Under the pieces are notes generated by a model. The model was not told where the DNA came from and ran no database searches. It worked only from the letters and a program-made list of their open reading frames with translations. This document shows, one piece after another, positions 8,937 through 15,991 of a stretch of DNA of 37,330 bases. How positions within the stretch are numbered: position 1 is the stretch's first letter; each line of letters begins with the position of its first letter. The DNA is from an uncultured Rivibacter sp. (GTDB lineage Bacteria > Pseudomonadota > Gammaproteobacteria > Burkholderiales > Burkholderiaceae): assembly GCA_946480925.1 (NCBI GenBank), contig CAMLLU010000059.1, positions 1 to 37,330 of the forward strand, written 5' to 3'. The translations under genes were made by a program, and so were the position numbers.

Positions 8937-9533
8937 CTACGACTTCGGCTGCAGCGAGACGACCACCTGCCGCGGGCTCATCGCCTGCTGCGGGAAGTCC
9001 TTCATGGCGGCCTCGAACAGCGCGGGCAGGATGGTGTCGGACGTCCAGCTGCTGGTGTAGCGCGCGTGCGTTTCGTACAGCGCCTCGTTGCTGCGACGGT
9101 CGCGGATCAGCACGCCCACTTCGCGCTGGTATTGCGGCGAGTCGTAGTACATGCCGACGCCGGGATGGAAGAACGGGTGGCGGCGGTAGTACCACCAGTC
9201 GGCACGCCAGTAGAAGGGGTCGCGCCAGCGATCGTTGGTCTCCACCACGAAGGCGCCCACCTGCACCAGCACGTCGGCCTGCTCGCGCGAGGCCTGCTTG
9301 AAGCCGGCCGCTTCGAGCGCCGGCAGGGCGGCCGCCTCGATGCGGTCCTGCTCCATCGGCTGCGCCATCTGCGAAGGCAAGCGATCGAAGGCATAGGTGT
9401 TCGGCTTGCGTGAAGCCGGCCAGGAGCCATAGCTGCTGACCTGCGCGCTCAGCGTGCGCATGCTGGCGCAGCCCGTGAGAACCAGGCCGGTGCCGGCCAG
9501 GCCGCCGATCAACACACTGCGTCGCAACAACAT
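8937..9533 (-). CDS. DUF4136 domain-containing lipoprotein
   Basis: A 198-residue lipoprotein. The start at 9533 is fixed by an AGAAGGAGA site and by a signal peptide, MLLRRSVLIGGLAGTGLVLTGC, with a clear lipobox (LTGC). The mature part matches DUF4136: an early YGSWPASRKPNTYAFDRLPS segment, a central region with AADVLVQV-type strand and Trp/Tyr-rich WRADWWYYRRHPFF, and a C-terminal LIRDRRSNEALYE strand followed by ALFEAAMKDFP. The family is found in outer-membrane lipoproteins of unknown role. It follows ttcA on the same strand after a 53-base gap holding a hairpin. Confidence 0.88.
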   Translation of the reverse strand: MLLRRSVLIGGLAGTGLVLTGCASMRTLSAQVSSYGSWPASRKPNTYAFDRLPSQMAQPMEQDRIEAAALPALEAAGFKQASREQADVLVQVGAFVVETNDRWRDPFYWRADWWYYRRHPFFHPGVGMYYDSPQYQREVGVLIRDRRSNEALYETHARYTSSWTSDTILPALFEAAMKDFPQQAMSPRQVVVSLQPKS

Positions 9534-9566
9534 GGTCGGTCTCCTTCTGTCGTGCCTGATGAACCC

Positions 9567-9589
9567 TGAACGGCCGCCGTACCCGTTCA
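9567..9589 (-). other. Hairpin at the ttcA stop codon
   Basis: TGAACGG and CCGTTCA (7 bp each) form a perfect stem with a 9-base loop. On the minus strand the first arm begins with the TGA that ends ttcA. There is no T-tract, so it is not a standard intrinsic terminator. It may stabilise the ttcA 3' end or limit read-through into the DUF4136 gene. Confidence 0.4.
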
Positions 9590-10513
9590 GCCGACACCGT
9601 GCAGCCGGATCGGCTGGATGGGCTGAGCCGCCGCAGGCGTGGCGCAATCGTCTTCATCTTCGTCGAAAGCCTTGTCGCCCGCCGGATCGGCCAAACCAGT
9701 GGGTTGGAGACTCGCGAACGGATACAGGTTCCGGTCCATCAGGTGCGAGGGCACCACCGTCTGCAGCGCGGAGAACATGTTCTCCACGCGGCCGGGGTGC
9801 TTCTTCTCCCATTCGCGCAGCATGTTCTTGATCTGCTTGCGCTGCAGGTTTTCCTGGCTGCCGCACAGCGTGCACGGGATGATGGGGAACTGCCGGTGCT
9901 CGGCCCAGGCTTCGAGGTCTTGCTCGGGCACGTAGGCCAGCGGGCGGATCACCACGTGCCTGCCGTCGTCGGACACCAGCTTGGCCGGCATGCCCTTGAG
10001 CTTGGCGCCGAAGAACATGTTCAGGAAGAAGGTCTGCAGCATGTCGTCGCGGTGGTGGCCCAGCGCGATCTTGGTGGCGCCCAGCTCGCTCGCCACGCGG
10101 TAGAGGATGCCGCGGCGCAGGCGCGAGCACAGGCTGCACATCGTCTTGCCTTCGGGCACGAGCTTCTTGACGATGGAGTAGGTGTCCTGGTTCTCGATGT
10201 GGAAGGGCACGCCCAGCTTCGTGAGGTACTCGGGCAGCACGTGCTCGGGAAAGCCGGGCTGCTTCTGGTCGAGGTTGACCGCCACGATGTCGAAATGCAC
10301 AGGCGCGCGCTTGCGCAGGTTGAGCAGGATGTCGAGCAGCGAATAGCTGTCCTTGCCGCCCGACAGGCACACCATCACCTTGTCGCCCGGCTCGATCATG
10401 TTGAAGTCGCCGATGGCCTGGCCCACCAGGCGGTGCAGGCGCTTGCTGAGCTTGTTGGCTTCGAACGCGGCCTTCTTGTCGGCAGCCGGCGTTTCCATGG
10501 TCGCGGTATTCAC
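9587..10513 (-). CDS. ttcA: tRNA 2-thiocytidine biosynthesis protein TtcA
   Basis: TtcA inserts sulfur at cytidine 32 of tRNAs, using ATP and an iron-sulfur cluster. The 308-residue product has the PP-loop SGGKDS at 51-56 for ATP adenylation, the CSLC pair (C126, C129), GHHRDD (about 152-157) and a later CTLC pair (C214, C217). These supply the cluster and catalytic cysteines seen in the family. I prefer the GTG at 10513, which overlaps the folB stop as GTGA and has AAGGAAGAG upstream; the ATG at 10498 (METPAADKK) is an alternative. The acidic C-terminal tail (DEDEDD) lies beyond the conserved domain. It is the third gene of an SDR-folB-ttcA unit with one-base and four-base junctions, so co-transcription is very likely. 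Confidence 0.95.
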   Translation of the reverse strand: MNTATMETPAADKKAAFEANKLSKRLHRLVGQAIGDFNMIEPGDKVMVCLSGGKDSYSLLDILLNLRKRAPVHFDIVAVNLDQKQPGFPEHVLPEYLTKLGVPFHIENQDTYSIVKKLVPEGKTMCSLCSRLRRGILYRVASELGATKIALGHHRDDMLQTFFLNMFFGAKLKGMPAKLVSDDGRHVVIRPLAYVPEQDLEAWAEHRQFPIIPCTLCGSQENLQRKQIKNMLREWEKKHPGRVENMFSALQTVVPSHLMDRNLYPFASLQPTGLADPAGDKAFDEDEDDCATPAAAQPIQPIRLHGVG

Positions 10514-10908
10514 TTCTCTTCCTTGATCCTGAAGACCTCGACACCCACCGCTTCGCAGTCGGGGTAGACGTCGGGTTTTTCGGTGGACACGCGCACCGCC
10601 TTCACCAGCGGATGCTCCAGCATCAGCCGGGCCACGTCGTCGCACAGCGTTTCCTGCAGGTGCACGTGGCCCTGCTTGACGCGCTGCGCGATGGTGCGGC
10701 GCATGAAATCGTAGTCCACCACCTCGTCGAGCTGGTCGTGCTGCGGCGTGGTGGAGGCCAGCGGCACGTACAGGTCCACGTTGATCAGCACGCGCTGCTC
10801 GCCCTTCTTCTCGAAGTCGTGCACGCCGATGTTGATCCAGACCTCGTAGTCCTTCAGGAAGAGCCGGCGGCAGTTCAGCAACTGCGGGTTGTTGAGCATG
10901 CTGTGCAT
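10510..10908 (-). CDS. folB: Dihydroneopterin aldolase
   Basis: FolB cleaves 7,8-dihydroneopterin to 6-hydroxymethyl-dihydropterin and glycolaldehyde in folate synthesis. The 132-residue length fits the family. Visible signatures are the [20 protein letters not shown] segment near residues 27-46 (active-site Glu, then the Q-x-V strand), [20 protein letters not shown] and a late VSTEKPDVY carrying the conserved Lys. The start at 10908 lies one base after the stop of the SDR gene with AAAGGA upstream; a second ATG three codons in is possible. Its stop overlaps the ttcA GTG. Its tight link to a pteridine-reductase-like SDR suggests a joint role in reduced-pterin metabolism. Confidence 0.93.
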   Translation of the reverse strand: MHSMLNNPQLLNCRRLFLKDYEVWINIGVHDFEKKGEQRVLINVDLYVPLASTTPQHDQLDEVVDYDFMRRTIAQRVKQGHVHLQETLCDDVARLMLEHPLVKAVRVSTEKPDVYPDCEAVGVEVFRIKEEK

Positions 10909-10909
10909 G

Positions 10910-11710
10910 TCATGGGTCCTTTTGTTCGGTGGCCTGCGCGAGGAACAGCACGTCGCGCGGCTGCCCCGTCAGGTGCTGGCCGCCATCGACCAGCAGCGTG
11001 GTGCCGGTGATGGCGGGTGATTCGAGCAGGAAGCGCACGGTGCGCGCCACGTCGGCCGGCGTGGACGAGCGGCCCAGCGGCGTCATGCTGTGCGACGCGG
11101 CGAATTCCTGGGCGTTCATCGGCCCCGACAGCAGCGTGACGCCGGGCGCCACGCCCACCACGCGCAGCACCGGCGCCAGCGCCTGGGCCAGCAGCGTGTT
11201 GGCAGCTTCGAGCGCGGCCTTCGACAGCGTGTACGAGAGGTAGTCGGGGTTCGGATTCCACAGCTTCTGGTCGAGCAGGTTCACCACGCAACCCTGGCGG
11301 CCCAGCGGCGCAAGGTGCGCATGCAGCGCCTGGGCCAGCACGATGGCGGGCGCCGTGTTGGCACGCCAGTGCGCTTCCATGCCCGCGAAGGTGAAGGTCT
11401 CGACGCTGTCGTATTCGAAGTGCGAGGCGTTGTTCACGACGGCGTCCACGCGGCCCATGGCCTGCACCGCGCGGGGCAGCAGCGCCCGGCACTGCGCTTC
11501 GTCGGCCAGGTCGGCGGCGAACGCTTCGGCCTTTGCGCCTTGCGCCCGCAGCTCGGCAAGCGTGGTTTCAGCATCGGCCGCGGAGCTTCGATAGTGCAGG
11601 GCGATGCCCCAGCCGTTGGCGGCAAGGTCGAGCGCGATGTCGCGGCCGAGCCGTCGCGCGGCGCCGGTCACCAGCGCCACGGGCTTGTTTTCGCTGGCCG
11701 TCGCTGCCAT
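10910..11710 (-). CDS. SDR oxidoreductase of the pteridine reductase (FolM/PTR1) type
   Basis: A 266-residue short-chain dehydrogenase. The nucleotide loop reads TGAARRLG (15-22), with Arg where most SDRs have Gly, as in pteridine reductase 1 and FolM. It is followed by HYRSS (39-43), a typical NADPH phosphate-binding segment, and NNAS (93-96). Catalytic residues D147, Y160 and K164 have the 13 and 4 residue spacings of PTR1 (D181, Y194, K198). With folB one base downstream, reduction of dihydropterins, dihydromonapterin or dihydrofolate is a strong inference. GGAAGC precedes the ATG at 11710. The gene is divergent from the COG1565 methyltransferase with only 21 bases between start codons. 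Confidence 0.85.
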   Translation of the reverse strand: MAATASENKPVALVTGAARRLGRDIALDLAANGWGIALHYRSSAADAETTLAELRAQGAKAEAFAADLADEAQCRALLPRAVQAMGRVDAVVNNASHFEYDSVETFTFAGMEAHWRANTAPAIVLAQALHAHLAPLGRQGCVVNLLDQKLWNPNPDYLSYTLSKAALEAANTLLAQALAPVLRVVGVAPGVTLLSGPMNAQEFAASHSMTPLGRSSTPADVARTVRFLLESPAITGTTLLVDGGQHLTGQPRDVLFLAQATEQKDP

Positions 11711-11719
11711 CACGCTTCC

Positions 11720-11725
11720 TACAAT
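11720..11725 (+). promoter_or_regulatory. Candidate -10 element for the COG1565 methyltransferase gene
   Basis: TACAAT matches the sigma-70 -10 consensus in five of six bases and ends six bases before the GTG start at 11732. Transcription would begin at or next to the start codon, giving a leaderless mRNA, which would explain why no Shine-Dalgarno is visible. No good -35 was found 16-18 bases upstream, so the call is tentative. Confidence 0.35.
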
Positions 11726-11731
11726 CACCGG

Positions 11732-12853
11732 GTGTCACAAGAACCAAAGAGTGTAGCCAGCCCCCCTTCCGGCCGCAGTGCGGAAGCCCTCGCCCAGCAC
11801 GCACGCCGTGAAATCGTGGGCGCGGGCGGCTGGCTGGGTTTCGAGTGCTTCATGGAGCTCGCGCTCTACACGCCGGGGCTCGGCTATTACGCGCGGGGCG
11901 ATCGCCAGTTCGGCCACCTGCCCTCAGGCGGCAGCGATTTCGTCACCGCCCCCGAGATGAGCCCGCTGTTCGGCCGCGCGCTGGCCAGGCAGGTCGCGCA
12001 GGCCTTGCAGGCCACCGGCACCGACGAGGTGTGGGAATTCGGCGCCGGCTCGGGTGCCCTGGCTTCTCAGCTGCTGGGGGCGCTGGCCGGGCAGGTGAAG
12101 CGCTACACCATCGTCGATCTCTCCGGCGCCCTGCGTGCGCGCCAGCAGGCCACGCTGGCCGCCTTTGCCGACCGCGTGCGCTGGGTCGATGCACTGCCCG
12201 AAAGCTTCGAAGGCGTGGTGGTCGGCAACGAGGTGCTCGACGCGATGCCGGTGGCGCTGCTGCACTTCGACGGGCAGCAATGGCACGAGCGCGGTGTCGC
12301 CGTCGCTGACGACCGCTTCGTGTGGTCCGACCGCCCCACGACGTTGCGGCCCCCCTTCGACACCGGCTTCGTGCCCAGCACCACCACCGAGCTGCACCGC
12401 CAGGCCGACGCGTTCATCGGCACGCTGGCCGGCACGCTGCAGCGCGGCGCGGCCTTCTTCATCGACTACGGCTTCCCCGAGGCCGAGTACTACCACCCGC
12501 AACGCACCGGCGGCACGCTGATGTGCCACCGCGGCCATCAGGCGGACCCAGACCCGCTCACCGACGTGGGCGAGAAAGACATCACCGCCCACGTCAACTT
12601 CACCGGCGTGGCGCTGGCCGGGCAGGATGCGGGGCTCGACGTGCTGGGCTACACGACGCAGGCCCATTTCCTTTTCAACTGCAGCCTGCTGGCCGACCTG
12701 GAAGGCGCCGACCTGCGCGAGCGCACGCTGGCGCAGAAGCTCTTCCACGAGCACGAGATGGGTGAGCTGTTCAAGGTGGTGGGCTTTTCGAAAGGCGTCG
12801 AGCCGTTCGATGCGCTCGGTTTCAGCAACGGCGACCGCAGCCACACGCTCTGA
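11732..12853 (+). CDS. SAM-dependent methyltransferase, COG1565/MidA (NDUFAF7) family
   Basis: A 373-residue class I methyltransferase. FMELALYTPGLGYY near the N-terminus, then GGSDFVTAPEMSPLFG, are hallmarks of the COG1565/NDUFAF7 family, whose mitochondrial member methylates an arginine of complex I NDUFS2. The SAM-binding motif I is WEFGAGSGALA, and GNEVLDAMPV is the family's motif near the acceptor site. The C-terminal half contains FIDYGFPEAEYYHPQRTGGT and HVNFTGVA. The substrate of bacterial members is not settled. GTG at 11732 is the only reasonable start; it lacks a Shine-Dalgarno and follows a TACAAT box closely. A DUF2905 gene follows after nine bases. Confidence 0.92.
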   Translation: MSQEPKSVASPPSGRSAEALAQHARREIVGAGGWLGFECFMELALYTPGLGYYARGDRQFGHLPSGGSDFVTAPEMSPLFGRALARQVAQALQATGTDEVWEFGAGSGALASQLLGALAGQVKRYTIVDLSGALRARQQATLAAFADRVRWVDALPESFEGVVVGNEVLDAMPVALLHFDGQQWHERGVAVADDRFVWSDRPTTLRPPFDTGFVPSTTTELHRQADAFIGTLAGTLQRGAAFFIDYGFPEAEYYHPQRTGGTLMCHRGHQADPDPLTDVGEKDITAHVNFTGVALAGQDAGLDVLGYTTQAHFLFNCSLLADLEGADLRERTLAQKLFHEHEMGELFKVVGFSKGVEPFDALGFSNGDRSHTL

Positions 12854-12862
12854 GGTCAAACC

Positions 12863-13057
12863 ATGATCCGCTGGCTCATCGTCGTGCTCATCACGCTGGT
12901 CATCTTCAACAGCCTGCTGCCCTGGCTGCGCAAGCTCGGGCTGGGCCGGCTGCCCGGCGACCTGCATTTCAAGATACGCGGCCGCGAATTCGAGCTGCCC
13001 ATCGCCACGACCGTGCTGCTGAGCTTCGTGGCGATGGTGATCGCGAAGATCCTGTAG
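12863..13057 (+). CDS. DUF2905 family small membrane protein
   Basis: A 64-residue protein with two hydrophobic segments (about 3-20 and 46-62) and the conserved middle LRKLGLGRLPGDLHFKIRG-type sequence diagnostic of DUF2905. Both ends are probably membrane-embedded, with a short basic loop between. It starts nine bases after the methyltransferase stop with GAGGTC upstream, so the two genes are likely co-transcribed. The function of the family is unknown. Confidence 0.9.
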   Translation: MIRWLIVVLITLVIFNSLLPWLRKLGLGRLPGDLHFKIRGREFELPIATTVLLSFVAMVIAKIL

Positions 13058-13062
13058 CCGAA

Positions 13063-13086
13063 AGCCTGCGCTCTGCCGCGCAGGCT
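13063..13086. terminator. Hairpin between convergent DUF2905 and DUF945 genes
   Basis: AGCCTGCGC (13063-13071) and GCGCAGGCT (13078-13086) form a perfect nine-base-pair stem with a six-base loop. It lies in the 44-base gap between two converging genes, where a bidirectional terminator is expected. T-runs are weak (only TTT on the minus-strand side), so efficiency is uncertain. Confidence 0.6.
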
Positions 13087-13101
13087 CCCTGGCACGCCGC
13101 C

Positions 13102-14529
13102 TTACTGCTGCTGCGGCGGGCGGCCCAGCTGCAGCGGCTTGCCGTTCACTTCGGCCTGGCCGTTCTTGAAACGCACGCTGGCGGAGACGAAGTCGCCTTC
13201 ACGCACCACCAGGCCCTGCGCCGAGAACTGGTCGAGCATCACGTTGACCATTTCCGGCTGGGGCGCCGCGGCCTGCGCCTTCGAGGGCAGCGCCATCAGC
13301 AGCTGCTCGATCCAGCTCACCGGCAGCTTCACGTCGGCCTTGAGCTCGCCCTTGCTCATCAGCAGCATGGGTGCGGGCAGTTGCAGGTCGGCCTCGGTGA
13401 CACCGGCCACGGCAATCGCGTACGACAGCTCGCCGCGCTTGCCGCCGGTTTCGATGGCGAGCTTGTCGAGCGCGTACTCGGGGTTGTACGGCAGCAGCTT
13501 CGCCATGCCCTTCTGCATGGCTTCCATCATGGCCTGCGGGTCAGGGCCGGGCTTGCCGGCTTCGCAGCTCATGTTGCCGTCCATCACCGCGCTGATGAGC
13601 GCAAAGTAGGTCGGCACGTGCAGGCGTTTCATCGAGGCGGTCATCTCGATCTTGTCGAGCTTGGTCGCGCCGACCTGGCCGCTGCCGGTCATCGTGCTGG
13701 TGGTGCTGAGCAGTTCCTTGTCCAACGTGGTCTTGCCGTCGAACTTGAACGGCCCCAGGCTCATGCGGAAAGGCTCGCTGGCGCCGCCTTCGGGCGGCTG
13801 GACACTCATTTCCATGCCGGCCAGCGTGCCCTCGCTGCGGCCCGCCATCAGCAGCAGCGAAGTCCCGTCGCCGCTGGCCTCGCCACGCATGTTCAAGCCG
13901 GCGAGCTTCATCTTCATGCCTTGCTTGGCATCGGTGACCTCGAAACCGGGCATGCTGAGTTCGTAGTTGACCGAGCGCCCCGAGGTGTCACCGTGAAGCT
14001 TCGCCTCGACGCCGCCCCAGCTCATCTGCTGGCCTTCGGCAGCGCCTGCGATGCTGGCGGCCGGGCTCGAGATGTTGCTGACGTAGCGCCCGTCGAACCC
14101 CACCAGCGTGCGCACCGACAGCGGATGCTTGCCTTCGCCGAACACCTTGGCGAACGCCTGCTGCGTCTGCCCCGCCAGCACCAGCTGGCTGTCGACGGCC
14201 GCTGCACCCAGGTTCCTGAAGCCCGGCAGCGGGCCGTGCTGGATGCGGTCGACCATGCTCACCTGCAGCGGCTCGCCACGCTTGACGGTGCCGTCGGCCT
14301 GCGGCTGCGGCAGGCAGCCCAGGCGCCACGTCATGGTGTGCGTCGACGAAAACAAACCCGCCTCGTGGCGCTCTTCGATCGGCTTCAGAAACGGCACCTG
14401 CTGGGCGAGCGCGGCGCTTTGCGTGTCGTAGTGCCGCTTGACCTGCTGCCCGGCCCATACGGAAGCCCCCACGTAGGCAACACCGACCACCGCCACGGCG
14501 CCCAGGCCGACGGCAACACCCTTGTTCAT
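13102..14529 (-). CDS. YdgA-like DUF945 family protein
   Basis: A 475-residue protein with an uncleaved or signal-type N-terminus (MNKGVAVGLGAVAVVGVAYVGASVWAG). The start at 14529 is supported by GGAGGAGAG upstream. The HYDTQSAALAQQ segment soon after the membrane segment, followed by a long beta-rich repetitive body, is typical of DUF945 (E. coli YdgA-like) proteins. These are presumed to sit in the periplasm anchored to the inner membrane. The C-terminal part has ELSYAIAVAGVTEADLQLP and LPVSWIEQLL segments and a Gln/Pro-rich end. The role of the family is not established. The gene lies 166 bases after cca on the same strand; that gap holds GC-rich sequence without a recognisable gene. Confidence 0.85.
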   Translation of the reverse strand: MNKGVAVGLGAVAVVGVAYVGASVWAGQQVKRHYDTQSAALAQQVPFLKPIEERHEAGLFSSTHTMTWRLGCLPQPQADGTVKRGEPLQVSMVDRIQHGPLPGFRNLGAAAVDSQLVLAGQTQQAFAKVFGEGKHPLSVRTLVGFDGRYVSNISSPAASIAGAAEGQQMSWGGVEAKLHGDTSGRSVNYELSMPGFEVTDAKQGMKMKLAGLNMRGEASGDGTSLLLMAGRSEGTLAGMEMSVQPPEGGASEPFRMSLGPFKFDGKTTLDKELLSTTSTMTGSGQVGATKLDKIEMTASMKRLHVPTYFALISAVMDGNMSCEAGKPGPDPQAMMEAMQKGMAKLLPYNPEYALDKLAIETGGKRGELSYAIAVAGVTEADLQLPAPMLLMSKGELKADVKLPVSWIEQLLMALPSKAQAAAPQPEMVNVMLDQFSAQGLVVREGDFVSASVRFKNGQAEVNGKPLQLGRPPQQQ

Positions 14530-14695
14530 GTGAACTCTCCTCCAGTGGCTGCGCATGCGGTGCGCAGCAGCTCGCGGCGGCTGCCCCCTCGGCGGCCCAC
14601 GTCACGGCGCGGCGCAGTTTAGGGGTGGGGGCGAGCCGCATCGCAGCGAGGACGCAAATGCAACACCCCCAAGAAGAGGGAGCGCGGCGAAGTGC

Positions 14696-15934
14696 TCAGT
14701 CTTCCGCGTCGTCTCCGGCGCCACCGGCCAGCGCGCGCACCCGCGCCTGGTGGATGGCCTGCGCGATCTTCTCGCCCGTGAAACCGCGTTGCTGCGCCTC
14801 GCGCGCCACTTCGGCGGTGCTGACGCGCTGCACGGTGGCCAGCGCCTGCAACAGCCGCTCGCGCTGCGGGTAGGGCCGCCCTTCCAGGCCCAGCCGGCCG
14901 CGCGCGTCGCACTCGCAGGCCAGCAGCACCTCGTCGAAACGCTTCGGCTTGCGAAACGCGTCGCAGCGTTCCAGCAACCGCACGGTGGCCGCGGGGCTGA
15001 GCTCTTCGCTGCGGTGCACGTTGCCGTGCTCGCGGGCCACCACCTCGGCGAGCTCTCGGCAGTCGGACGGCACGCGAAGCCGCTCGCTCACGCCCTGCAG
15101 CAGCTCGACGCTGCGCCCCTCGTGGCCATGGTGGCGCGGCAGCACCTCGGTGGGCGTGGTGCCCTTGCCCAGGTCGTGGCACAGGCAGGCGTAGCGCACC
15201 GCGAGCGGCGCCTTCAATGCGGCAGCCTGGTCGAGCACCATCATCAGGTGCACGCCAGTGTCCACCTCGGGGTGGTATTCGGGGCGCTGCGGCACGCCCC
15301 ACAGGCGGTCCACCTCGGGCAGCAGCCGCGCCAGCGCGCCGCATTCGCGCAGCACTTCGAACATGCGCGACGGGCGCTGTTCCATCAGGCCGCGCGAAAG
15401 CTCCTGCCACACGCGCTCGGGCACGAGGTGGTCGACTTCGCCGTTGTCCACCATGCGGCGCATGAGCGCCATCGTTTCCACCGCCACGCGAAAGTCCGCG
15501 AACCGCGCCGCGAAACGCGCCAGCCGCAGGATGCGCACCGGGTCTTCGACGAAGGCCTCGGACACGTGCCGCAGCACGCGCTGCGCCAGGTCGCGCTGGC
15601 CGCCGTAGGGGTCGATCAGCAGGCCGCGTTCGTCTTCTGCGATGGCGTTGATGGTGAGGTCGCGGCGCGCCAGGTCCTGCTCGAGCGTCACGTCGGACGC
15701 GGTGACGAAAGTGAAACCGTGGTAGCCGCGCGCCGTCTTGCGCTCGGTGCGTGCGAGCGCGTATTCCTCGCGCGTCTTCGGGTGCAGGAACACCGGGAAG
15801 TCGCGCCCCACCGGCAGGTAGCCCTGCTCCATCATCTGCTCGGGCGTGGCGCCGACGACCACCCAGTCGTGGTCTTGCACCGGCAACCCGAGCAAGGCAT
15901 CGCGCACCGCGCCGCCGACTTTGTAGACCTTCAT
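14696..15934 (-). CDS. cca: Multifunctional CCA protein (tRNA nucleotidyltransferase with HD domain)
   Basis: The enzyme adds or repairs the 3' CCA of tRNAs. The 412-residue product begins with the class II nucleotidyltransferase signature GGAVRDALLG (7-16) and the metal-binding pair D21 and D23 (QDHDW). It continues with RRDLTINA (90-97) and the EDPVRILRLARFAARF motif of the nucleotide-recognition region. A C-terminal HD domain is marked by CHDLGKG (about residue 260) and EVVAREHGNVH, as in gamma/betaproteobacterial enzymes that also have phosphohydrolase activities. The start at 15934 matches the family N-terminus MKVYKVGGAVRD. The gene is divergent from the DUF748 gene across 57 bases that contain heptamer repeats. 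Confidence 0.96.
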   Translation of the reverse strand: MKVYKVGGAVRDALLGLPVQDHDWVVVGATPEQMMEQGYLPVGRDFPVFLHPKTREEYALARTERKTARGYHGFTFVTASDVTLEQDLARRDLTINAIAEDERGLLIDPYGGQRDLAQRVLRHVSEAFVEDPVRILRLARFAARFADFRVAVETMALMRRMVDNGEVDHLVPERVWQELSRGLMEQRPSRMFEVLRECGALARLLPEVDRLWGVPQRPEYHPEVDTGVHLMMVLDQAAALKAPLAVRYACLCHDLGKGTTPTEVLPRHHGHEGRSVELLQGVSERLRVPSDCRELAEVVAREHGNVHRSEELSPAATVRLLERCDAFRKPKRFDEVLLACECDARGRLGLEGRPYPQRERLLQALATVQRVSTAEVAREAQQRGFTGEKIAQAIHQARVRALAGGAGDDAED

Positions 15935-15945
15935 GGGCGCAGTTT

Positions 15946-15981
15946 AGTGATCAGTAACTCGTGACTGATCACTGGTCACTA
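15946..15981. repeat. Degenerate heptamer repeat with inverted repeat, upstream of DUF748 gene
   Basis: From 15947 the bases read as five seven-base units: GTGATCA, GTAACTC, GTGACTG, ATCACTG, GTCACTA. The block also holds a perfect inverted repeat, AGTGATCA (15946-15953) and TGATCACT (15966-15973), with a 12-base spacer. It fills most of the short gap between the divergent cca and DUF748 genes. A related six-unit array lies directly after the DUF748 gene. Confidence 0.65.
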
Positions 15982-15991
15982 GACTTCGGCC

